The notes under the pieces were generated by a model. That model did not search any database. It worked only from the letters and a program-made list of their open reading frames with translations, and had not been told where the DNA came from. The position numbers and the translations under genes are program-made. DNA of 39,566 nucleotides from Chitinophagales bacterium (lineage in GTDB: Bacteria > Bacteroidota > Bacteroidia > Chitinophagales > UBA2359). The DNA is taken from positions 1 to 39,566 of the forward strand of contig JAHDBB010000002.1 in NCBI GenBank assembly GCA_020630635.1, given 5' to 3'. This document shows, in pieces, positions 33,248-39,566 of the stretch. Position 1 is the stretch's first letter. Every line of letters starts with the position of its first letter.

Positions 33248-34834
33248 TTACAACCCAAACCCATAATAATAGTTGGTTGGATCATTGGGATAAATTCCAG
33301 CGACTAAGACACCGCCTGATTTATTTTTTAAAATTGCATTGATTTGTTGTACAGAATTGACAGGTCTTCCATCCACTTCTGTAATAATGAAGCCTTCCTC
33401 CATATCTGTATTTTTACTGATAATTCCAGAACCAATGGTAGCAACTTTGATACCTCCATCCACGCCATAACGATTTTTCTCTGAATCAGTTAAATCCATC
33501 AACTCCACACCTAACTTCTTCATGAGTTCTGTACTTCCTGTCGCTTTTACAATATTAGTGTTTCCATCTTTATTAGTCAATGGTACATTGATATTTTTTG
33601 TTCGACCTTCTCGATTAATAGTCAAAGTAGCCATATCGCCTGGTCTTTTTCTTCCAATCAACTCTTGTAATTCAGGAGCCGATTTAACGCTTTGCCCATC
33701 TACTTCTACAATCACATCTCCTTTTTGCACACCAGCTTGTTTGGCCGCACCTTCTTCCAAAAGACTCTCAATATAGACTCCTTGTGAAATATCCAAGTTT
33801 AATTCTTTGGCAACTTTACTGTCTAAATCTCGAATCATCACGCCTAAATAAGCTCTTTGTACGGTTCCAAAGCGAGTCAAATCTTCCACTACTTTTTCAA
33901 CAATATTCACAGGTACAGCAAAGGAATATCCAGAATAAGAACCTGTACGAGTCGCAATAGCGGTATTGATTCCGACTAAATCTCCATCGACATTGACCAA
34001 TGCGCCTCCACTATTTCCAGGATTAACGGCTGCATCTGTTTGAATGAAGGATTCAATCGCTGCTTGATCGCTCAAAATATTGATATTTCGACCTTTGGCA
34101 CTCACGATTCCCGCCGTTACTGTCGAAGAAAGATTGAAGGGATTACCGACAGCTAATACCCACTCTCCTACTTGTACATCATCTGAATTGGCTAATTCTA
34201 AAGTAGGCAAACCGTTTTCTGATATTTTGATAACGGCTAAATCTGTTGAAGGGTCTGTTCCTATAATCTCAGCAGGATAGCTTCTATTGTCATTCAAAAC
34301 GACTTCTAATTCTGTCGCATCGGCTACTACATGATTGTTCGTAACAATGTAACCATCTCTACTAATGATGACTCCTGAACCTGTGGCTTGTCTTTCATTG
34401 CCTTGTCCACCGCCTCCACCATAGGGATTTCCAAAATCAAAATCGTCACCAAAAAAGTCTCTGAATATATCAAAACCAGGCATTTGTTGTCCGCTGGATG
34501 CAACTGATACCGTTGATTTGATGTGAACAACGGCAGGGGTTGTCTTGGCAGCGGCTGCCCTAAAATCTACAGGAGTTGCAGAATGAGTTCTATTGGTTTT
34601 AGAAGGTTGGGGAATGGCAGTATTAGCTGGAGCTGTTGTATTGGTAAAGACCGTTTGAACAGCAGGTTCTTCTTGGAAGGTAATAACCTTTTTATCTAAT
34701 CCTAAGCCTTTGTATGCTCCTAATGTGATAAGACTACCTAATATGGCGGCTACAAATAAAGCTGGGAGATTTTTCATAGTGAATTTATAGTGTTTTAAAA
34801 TGTGTTTAACTTTCTGTTTCTTCTTGATAGACAA
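33248..34834 (-). CDS. Do/HtrA-family periplasmic serine protease
   Basis: This protein has 528 residues from the track start, or 509 if translation begins at MKNLPALFVAAILGSLITLGAYKGLG (34777), which gives a cleaner export or anchor helix. The catalytic triad is visible as His in VTNNHVVADA, Asp in STDLAVIKI and Ser in AAVNPGNSGGALVN. Two PDZ domains follow (YLGVMIRDLDSKVAKELNL... and GVELMDLTDSEKNRYGVDGGIKV...). It acts in envelope protein quality control. The activation-loop region is Gly-rich (FGDDFDFGNPYGGGGGQGN). Single-gene transcription is supported by a promoter upstream and a terminator downstream. Confidence 0.93.
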   Translation of the reverse strand: MSIKKKQKVKHILKHYKFTMKNLPALFVAAILGSLITLGAYKGLGLDKKVITFQEEPAVQTVFTNTTAPANTAIPQPSKTNRTHSATPVDFRAAAAKTTPAVVHIKSTVSVASSGQQMPGFDIFRDFFGDDFDFGNPYGGGGGQGNERQATGSGVIISRDGYIVTNNHVVADATELEVVLNDNRSYPAEIIGTDPSTDLAVIKISENGLPTLELANSDDVQVGEWVLAVGNPFNLSSTVTAGIVSAKGRNINILSDQAAIESFIQTDAAVNPGNSGGALVNVDGDLVGINTAIATRTGSYSGYSFAVPVNIVEKVVEDLTRFGTVQRAYLGVMIRDLDSKVAKELNLDISQGVYIESLLEEGAAKQAGVQKGDVIVEVDGQSVKSAPELQELIGRKRPGDMATLTINREGRTKNINVPLTNKDGNTNIVKATGSTELMKKLGVELMDLTDSEKNRYGVDGGIKVATIGSGIISKNTDMEEGFIITEVDGRPVNSVQQINAILKNKSGGVLVAGIYPNDPTNYYYGFGL

Positions 34835-34875
34835 CTAAAACTATCGTATGGTTTAGAATATTAACACTTTTAAAA

Positions 34876-34906
34876 CAAAAATAAGTTCTCTACTATTATG
34901 ATGCAA
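34876..34906 (-). promoter_or_regulatory. Promoter of the Do/HtrA gene
   Basis: On the minus strand TTG-N20-TATTTTTG fits the Bacteroidota -33/-7 consensus well and lies 40-100 bp before either start codon candidate. Confidence 0.7.
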
Positions 34907-35029
34907 GCGGTTAAAAATTTGTTAAACGTTCAATTTGTTGGTTTTTTTACTGGTGATAAGTGACAAACTGTCCAATCTGTGCTTTTTGTGACCAGTGACT
35001 TTCTCTTCATTTCGTGGTTTTTATTTTTG

Positions 35030-35176
35030 GGGAGCGAAAGTTTTTTGCTTCGTCGTATTAGAAAGTCCCGCTATCCGTTCTTATTGCTGTTCTAGCCTTG
35101 CACAATCAAATGGTGACTTGAAGTCATCATTTGAATTTGCTCCACTTCACAGCAATACCACTTCTATCGGGGCTAG
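35030..35176 (-). repeat. Dispersed structured element, copy 12 (type A)
   Basis: Reverse-strand AGCCCCGATAGAAGTGGTATTGCTGT...ACAGCAATAAGAACGGATAGCGGGAC, with a long side hairpin containing AATGATGACTTCAAGTCACCATTT. The rest of 34907-35327 shows no gene. Confidence 0.87.
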
Positions 35177-35327
35177 GTCGTTGAGGTCTCCACCTTTGTG
35201 ATTCGGGAAATTTGACAACTTCTCTTCGATTTACACATGAAATTTATCAGTCTTATTACTTGTAGTTGCGGTGTATAGCGACAATTGAACGATAGCTTTT
35301 GTTGGTTGTAGTTTTCTCATAGCGGTT

Positions 35328-36029
35328 TTAAGACCTCTTTTCAAGTTTGAATTTTGGCACGAAATAGTTCAAATAAAATATCATTCCTAAGTAGGTCATG
35401 ATGAGTGTTGGCATATTTGAGTTGAAACCCAAATCAAATTCTGGAATACCAAATAGTTCTCTAAAAGAAGTCGTAGCTATTGATAACATAAAAACAATCC
35501 CAAAAATAAAGAGTCCGATAATGGCGGCTTTATTTTTGGAGGTACGTTGAATTCCTAATTTAGCATCTTTATTAAAGTAATACCAAAGGATTACAACACA
35601 AAAAATGGCTTCTATGGCTATTGCAAGATAAACATTTGAAGCATACAAACCAAGTCCTGCATCTGCTGTATCTGCTCCAAAAATGTGGTGTGGATGTCCA
35701 GAAAAGAAATCTAACACAAAGTGTCCAGCCACCAAAGCTGAACCCACCAATCCAATTTGGGTACTTTTAAATATTACTTTTCCAAAAATAAAAGTCACAA
35801 CTAACCAAAAGATTACAGGAACTAAATCATGACTATAAAGCATATCCACTGTCATATTACTTAACGTAGCATTAAAAACATCACTTGGTTCCGTTCGTTC
35901 AAGCCCCAAGTAATGCAAGATAAACCATAGTAAATCCTGTAATTGCGAAACAAATAAGAAGTAAAGTAATGCTCCTTTTGGAAATTTTTGATGCGCTACC
36001 ATAGCGGTTGTAAGATGTCCTGCTAACAT
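35328..36029 (-). CDS. Multi-pass membrane protein, YdjM/DUF457-like
   Basis: This 233-residue protein has five or six predicted helices and conserved-looking polar residues: HLTTAMVAH near the start, SHDL at about 66 and GHFVLDFFSGHPHHIFG at about 102-118. The SHD and HxxxDxxxxxHPHH patterns recall the membrane-bound metal-dependent hydrolase-like family (YdjM/DUF457), whose activity is uncertain. It is transcribed divergently from an HxlR regulator, with 85 bp between starts, and its -7 element lies between two operator arms, so it is probably the regulator's target. Confidence 0.65.
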   Translation of the reverse strand: MLAGHLTTAMVAHQKFPKGALLYFLFVSQLQDLLWFILHYLGLERTEPSDVFNATLSNMTVDMLYSHDLVPVIFWLVVTFIFGKVIFKSTQIGLVGSALVAGHFVLDFFSGHPHHIFGADTADAGLGLYASNVYLAIAIEAIFCVVILWYYFNKDAKLGIQRTSKNKAAIIGLFIFGIVFMLSIATTSFRELFGIPEFDLGFNSNMPTLIMTYLGMIFYLNYFVPKFKLEKRS

Positions 36030-36050
36030 GATTGATTATTTTTTGTATTT

Positions 36051-36101
36051 TTACTTTAATATTTAAAGCAAAAGTACAAATAACTTTAAATATTAAAGTA
36101 A
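36051..36101. promoter_or_regulatory. Inverted-repeat operator between the divergent genes
   Basis: TTACTTTAATATTTAAAG (36051-36068) and its exact reverse complement CTTTAAATATTAAAGTAA (36084-36101) are separated by 15 bp. Each arm is itself nearly palindromic. The intervening CAAAAGTA is TACTTTTG on the minus strand, a perfect -7 box for the membrane protein gene. A regulator bound to both arms would cover this promoter. It is probably the site of the HxlR protein. Confidence 0.8.
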
Positions 36102-36114
36102 AAAACTCGAAAAT

Positions 36115-36537
36115 ATGATTAAAAAATTTCGATCTTCCTGTCTTATAGCATCAGGATTAGATTTGATAGGAGACAAATGGTCGCTGCTTATCGTCAGAGA
36201 TATGTTAATGTATCAGAAGAAAACATTTAAAGAATTAGCTGCATCAGATGAAAGAGTTGCTACTAATCTGCTATCGGCAAGATTAAAACTATTGGAATCT
36301 TTGGAAGTGATTTCTAAAAGGAAATTACCTAAAAACAAAAAGGAGAATATTTATTTGCTTACTGAAAAAGGGCTTGATTTAGCACCTTTGATTTTAGAAA
36401 TTGTAATTTGGAGTGACAAGTATGTACGAACTTATAACAAGGATATGAATCCCTATGAAAGTACGTCCAATAAGCTATTAGAAATAGAGAGTGTTCAAAA
36501 TAGATACAGAGAATTTGTTCGTCAGGTTATAGATTAG
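36115..36537 (+). CDS. HxlR-family winged-helix transcriptional regulator
   Basis: This 140-residue protein contains the HxlR signature: Cys near the N-terminus (SSCLIASGLDLIGDKWSLLIVRDML), the recognition region KTFKELAASDERVATNLLSARLKLLESLEVISKRK and the wing KENIYLLTEKGLDLAPLILEI. The family binds DNA as a dimer and often responds to reactive carbonyls, quinones or oxidants through a conserved Cys. It starts 13 bp after a near-ideal inverted repeat, so autoregulation plus control of the divergent membrane gene is likely. Confidence 0.92.
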   Translation: MIKKFRSSCLIASGLDLIGDKWSLLIVRDMLMYQKKTFKELAASDERVATNLLSARLKLLESLEVISKRKLPKNKKENIYLLTEKGLDLAPLILEIVIWSDKYVRTYNKDMNPYESTSNKLLEIESVQNRYREFVRQVID

Positions 36538-36622
36538 CTATGGTTCGTTGGTTTTAATTACAGTCAACAAATGATTATATATTCTTTGCTACCATTGGAG
36601 GAGAAGTGGTGGTCCTTGCAAA

Positions 36623-36741
36623 ATAGCCCTGATAGGAGTGGTATTCGTGTAGAAGCGATGGCTACCTAAAACTGGGCGACACGAATGAGAACGGATAGCA
36701 GGACTTGCCTGTGCGACGAAGCTATATCCATTCGCTTCTAA
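36623..36741 (+). repeat. Dispersed structured element, copy 13 (type A, compensated stem)
   Basis: AGCCCTGATAGGAGTGGTATTCGTGT...ACACGAATGAGAACGGATAGCAGGAC. The outer stem is CCCTG/CAGG in place of CCCCG/CGGG, a base-pair-conserving double change, and the inner stem has T-G in place of T-A. Confidence 0.87.
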
Positions 36742-36818
36742 AAAAACAAGAATTGAACCGAAAATATGGTTTTTGTAATGGTAAAAAGTCCCTTGTCATC
36801 CGAAACTCGTCACTAAAG

Positions 36819-37790
36819 CTAAAAGGCTTCTTTTTCACCAAATCGTTCTAAGACAAATACAGAGGCAAAACCAACAAACATCAGCGCAATCGCTCCTATT
36901 AAGTAAGGTTCGTTGCCATAAAGGAGATTATTTTGGAGAGTAGAGAAAGTGGAAGGAAGGACGCTTTTAGAAAATTGAATAACTTCTTCACCATCGCTTT
37001 TGATACGTGTAGAAAGCACCTGTTGCCAGGGCCACACCTTATTGAGTGAACCAATCATAAACCCTGTGAGAAGGGCTAAGGTTGGATTGCGATAGTGTTT
37101 GAAGGTCCAAGACAATATGCGTGAAAAAGTCATTAAGCCTACTAAACATCCTATACCAAATACGCCCATAATGAGCATGGCTTGTGGGTCTTGGTTTTTG
37201 AGAACACCTGTCTTCAAGGTATCACTTAGAATAAATTTGTACATTCCCAAAAGTAGTAGGATAAAACTTCCTGATAGTCCTGGTAACATCAAGGCGGAAA
37301 TAGCGATAAGCCCAGAGAAAAAGACAAAAAGGAGATTTTCAGAACCTTGTGCGGGTGAGGCAATGGTGATGTAATAAGCGACTACTGCCCCTAAAACAAG
37401 CATCAAGATATTACCTATATTCCAGCCTTTAACCTGCTTCCCTACATAGATGGAAGAAGCGATTATCAAACCAAAAAAGAATGACCACAACAATACAGGA
37501 TAATTTTCTAAAAGATAGGTTACTCCTAGCACCCCGCCAAGAATCCCTAAAACCATTCCTATGATGAGGGTAACAAGAAAACTACCGTTGATGTGTTTCC
37601 AGACCCCACTGACTCCTTCATTTTTGAAAACACCTAAAAGGGCTGGGCTAAATGATTTTATGGAATTGAGAAGGGTTTCATAAATACCAGTGATAAAGGC
37701 AATGGTTCCACCAGACACCCCTGGTATGACTTCGGCAATCCCCATTCCCATTCCTTTGAAAATGTTGGTAAAATTATTTTGTTGGCTCAT
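36819..37790 (-). CDS. DUF368 (PopT-type) polyprenyl-phosphate transporter
   Basis: This 323-residue protein has the DUF368 signature at the N-terminus (GMGMGIAEVIPGVSGGTIAFITGIYETLL), an inner repeat of that motif (ISALMLPGLSGSFILLLLGMYKFIL) and about eight helices. Members of DUF368 have been linked to undecaprenyl phosphate recycling across the cytoplasmic membrane. The substrate here is inferred from the family. The gene is followed on the same strand by nothing close, and the upstream methyltransferase gene is 180 bp away. Confidence 0.88.
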   Translation of the reverse strand: MSQQNNFTNIFKGMGMGIAEVIPGVSGGTIAFITGIYETLLNSIKSFSPALLGVFKNEGVSGVWKHINGSFLVTLIIGMVLGILGGVLGVTYLLENYPVLLWSFFFGLIIASSIYVGKQVKGWNIGNILMLVLGAVVAYYITIASPAQGSENLLFVFFSGLIAISALMLPGLSGSFILLLLGMYKFILSDTLKTGVLKNQDPQAMLIMGVFGIGCLVGLMTFSRILSWTFKHYRNPTLALLTGFMIGSLNKVWPWQQVLSTRIKSDGEEVIQFSKSVLPSTFSTLQNNLLYGNEPYLIGAIALMFVGFASVFVLERFGEKEAF

Positions 37791-37868
37791 GTTTTGGTGA
37801 CTTGCAGTTCTTTTCTTAGTTAATAAGCAAAAATTGGTTCTTGGAAAAATTTTGTGGTTCAGATGTGA

Positions 37869-37887
37869 GAACAGATGCCATCTGTTC
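37869..37887. repeat. Short palindrome GAACAGATG-C-CATCTGTTC
   Basis: A 9-bp perfect inverted repeat around a single base lies between the DUF368 and methyltransferase genes. It has no T run, so is a poor terminator; it may be an operator or a dispersed palindrome. Confidence 0.45.
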
Positions 37888-37970
37888 CTACAACTCTTAT
37901 TATCAATGACTTATGATATAATTCAATTGACTCAAATAGATTCTTCACAAAAATTTCAAATTTACTTATT

Positions 37971-38549
37971 CTATTTGATATTTTTACTGACAAAGATAAA
38001 AGCAGGTGGTACATTGCGAGCAATAAAGGAGACATCGGCTGGACCAAAAGTTTGTTCAATCAATTTTTTGGATAAAAAAGAATATTGAATTTGGATATAT
38101 AGCCCATTGGGTTTGAGGCGTTTTTTGGCAGTCGCAAAAATATCTTCAACCACTTCATCAGGTAAAATACTAACAGGTATGGAAGATAAAATCACATCTG
38201 CTTGTTTGATTCCATTTTCATCCATGTATTGTCCCATCTTCTCTGCCGAATCCTCGACGACTGTTAATCGCTCATCTTTAATTTCTCTAAGCAATTCACA
38301 AAACTTTTCATTGATTTCAAAAGAAAGGAGCTTTGCATCTGATCGCATTTCGTTCAAGATGCCTTCTGTGATACAGCCATTACCACCTCCCAATTCTATA
38401 ATAGACTGAGCTTTTGCGATCTCTGGACGTTCTACCATCTCTTGAATAGCATACTTGGAAGTAAAATCTACGGCTCCTACAGTTTTGATGTTTTTGACCT
38501 TTTCTGCAAAAAGGTCAATACGATTCATTAATATTTTTAAAAAAGGCAT
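37971..38549 (-). CDS. Class I SAM-dependent methyltransferase (phospholipid N-methyltransferase-like)
   Basis: This 192-residue protein has SAM-binding motif I in SIIELGGGNGCITEGIL and an acidic motif II in LLSFEINEKFCELL. VEDSAEKM and DVILSSIPVSILPDE follow, matching the small methyltransferases annotated as phospholipid N-methylases (COG3963) and related to rRNA adenine dimethylases. N-terminal VDFTSKYAIQEMVE also fits that group. The substrate is uncertain. The start (MPFLKILMNRIDLFAEK) could instead be the second Met. Confidence 0.8.
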   Translation of the reverse strand: MPFLKILMNRIDLFAEKVKNIKTVGAVDFTSKYAIQEMVERPEIAKAQSIIELGGGNGCITEGILNEMRSDAKLLSFEINEKFCELLREIKDERLTVVEDSAEKMGQYMDENGIKQADVILSSIPVSILPDEVVEDIFATAKKRLKPNGLYIQIQYSFLSKKLIEQTFGPADVSFIARNVPPAFIFVSKNIK

Positions 38550-38635
38550 AGATAATGTAATGATTTTGGTTGTTTCTCACAAAGAGAGTTTAGAAATCGG
38601 GTGCAAAATAGGGATATTTTGAGGACTATAAAACT

Positions 38636-39427
38636 TTATTTTTCAACAATGATGGTTAAAAGACTGTCAATTTGCTCGCTAGGGATAGGAATATCACTGT
38701 GTATAAGTTGTAATCGGATTCTTTCTGAAGGGATACCATTGATGGAGAGGTATGTTTGAAGACTTGCCATAATTTCTTCGGCTTTTTCGTAATTATTGGA
38801 GAGGTTGAGTTGTTTGAAGTAGAATTGCAAAGTAATAGTGGCTTCTCGATAATTTTTGAGACTTCGTAATATATACGACCACAAATTTTGATTGTTTTCC
38901 CATAAATTTTGTGGATTCTGGATATTTTGAATATTCCAGTTACAGGTGCTTTGGCGTTCTAGACATGGGACTACTTTTTTATTATTGGGATTAAAAGAGG
39001 GAGGTTCGTGTTTTTCTAAATTGCCATAGAAAAATATGAAAAATCCTAACCATATCGGAAGAGAAAAGGCAATGATGAGGGCTATGTCGATGATTTTATC
39101 CCTTATTTTTTCATTTTTGGTTTTGGGGCGTGGTTTGTAGGGAACTGGTGGACGACGATAAGTTCTTGGATCCTTATCTATCTTAGATTTTTCTTTTTGT
39201 GTTGTTTGAACTTGCTCTGCTATGAGTTGACTATCGTATAAAGCTCGTTTGTGGGTGTCGGATAGGATTTCATAGGCTTTTTGAATTTCCTTGAATTTTT
39301 CTTCGTATTGTTTTGAGCCACCATGAAGGTCGGGATGGTATTTTTTGGATTGTTGACGGTAAGCTTTTTTGAGTTGGGCTGGAGTTGCTTGGGTCGAGAC
39401 TTTTAGTATGTCGTAGTAGGTTCTCAA
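38636..39427 (-). CDS. Membrane-anchored J-domain protein
   Basis: This 263-residue protein has an N-terminal J domain (residues 1-66) with HPD at 31-33 ([30 protein letters not shown]), which stimulates Hsp70 ATPase. A charged linker is followed by one transmembrane helix at about 113-131 ([24 protein letters not shown]) and a C-terminal part with two Cys ([10 protein letters not shown]). There is no Gly/Phe or zinc-finger region, so it is not DnaJ proper. The client is unknown. Confidence 0.85.
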   Translation of the reverse strand: MRTYYDILKVSTQATPAQLKKAYRQQSKKYHPDLHGGSKQYEEKFKEIQKAYEILSDTHKRALYDSQLIAEQVQTTQKEKSKIDKDPRTYRRPPVPYKPRPKTKNEKIRDKIIDIALIIAFSLPIWLGFFIFFYGNLEKHEPPSFNPNNKKVVPCLERQSTCNWNIQNIQNPQNLWENNQNLWSYILRSLKNYREATITLQFYFKQLNLSNNYEKAEEIMASLQTYLSINGIPSERIRLQLIHSDIPIPSEQIDSLLTIIVEK

Positions 39428-39465
39428 AGGTATTGCTTTTGGTCGATAGTCGATAGTTGCAGTTC

Positions 39466-39533
39466 ATTTTTTACATGTTGGGACGATGGGACGTTTTAGG
39501 TTTTTTTCTTGGGTTTTGGGACGATGGGACGTT
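39466..39533 (+). repeat. Edge of another GGGACGATGGGACG repeat region
   Basis: TTTTTTACATGTTGGGACGATGGGACGTTTT followed by a second GGGACGATGGGACG matches the spacer of the composite repeats. The window ends here, so a third composite element may begin. Confidence 0.65.
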
Positions 39534-39566
39534 TTTTTGATATAAAAAACGAGTCGAATAAATTTT

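Noticed and set aside
37834-38088. Plus-strand ORF of 84 residues
   Set aside because: It overlaps the methyltransferase gene on the other strand and has no supporting motif.

Overview
The window reads as chromosomal DNA from an AT-rich member of the Bacteroidota. The evidence is TAnnTTTG-type -7 promoter elements, start codons without Shine-Dalgarno sites, a SusC/SusD pair, a PorE-like TPR/PD40 lipoprotein-type protein, a short 82-residue AtpC, and an atpD-atpC pair separated from the rest of the ATP synthase operon. IPTL-CTERM proteins with an exosortase H point toward a Saprospiria-like lineage, but that placement is inference.

Region 1 (about 1-10650) is the most distinctive part. Three tandem cassettes each encode a small secreted lysine-rich polycation followed by a large secreted protein with an almost lysine-free, acidic ectodomain. 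Three of the four large proteins end in an IPTLSEWG sorting motif, and in all three that motif lies about 110 residues before the C-terminus inside a conserved three-helix membrane module. The array is followed by an exosortase of the XrtH type (Cys105, Arg146 and His165 visible) and a multi-pass membrane protein that is probably its partner. I read this as a self-contained surface-display or matrix system: the exosortase processes the anchored acidic proteins, and the co-encoded polycations are candidates to bind them.

Region 2 (10660-21833) is mostly housekeeping on the minus strand: a CoA-binding protein, an Rpn-like nuclease with a tandemly duplicated 3' end, dihydrolipoamide acetyltransferase, an M16 zinc protease, dnaX, and atpD-atpC. 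Region 3 (22202-32897) is on the plus strand: a TPR/PD40/SPOR protein, ribH, a tRNA with a CAT anticodon, a SusC/SusD pair, and a DUF2157/GDYXXLXY pair. Region 4 (33248-39427) holds a Do/HtrA protease, a membrane protein divergent from an HxlR regulator with a striking inverted-repeat operator, a DUF368 polyprenyl-phosphate transporter-type protein, a methyltransferase and a DnaJ-domain membrane protein.

Thirteen copies of one 110-155 bp intergenic element are scattered through the window in both orientations. Each has the core AGCCCCGATAG...GGATAGCGGGAC around a stem whose sequence changes while its pairing is kept. Two copies carry compensatory changes in the outer stem. Two pairs form about 450-bp composite elements around a shared spacer, placed in opposite orientation about 4.5 kb apart.
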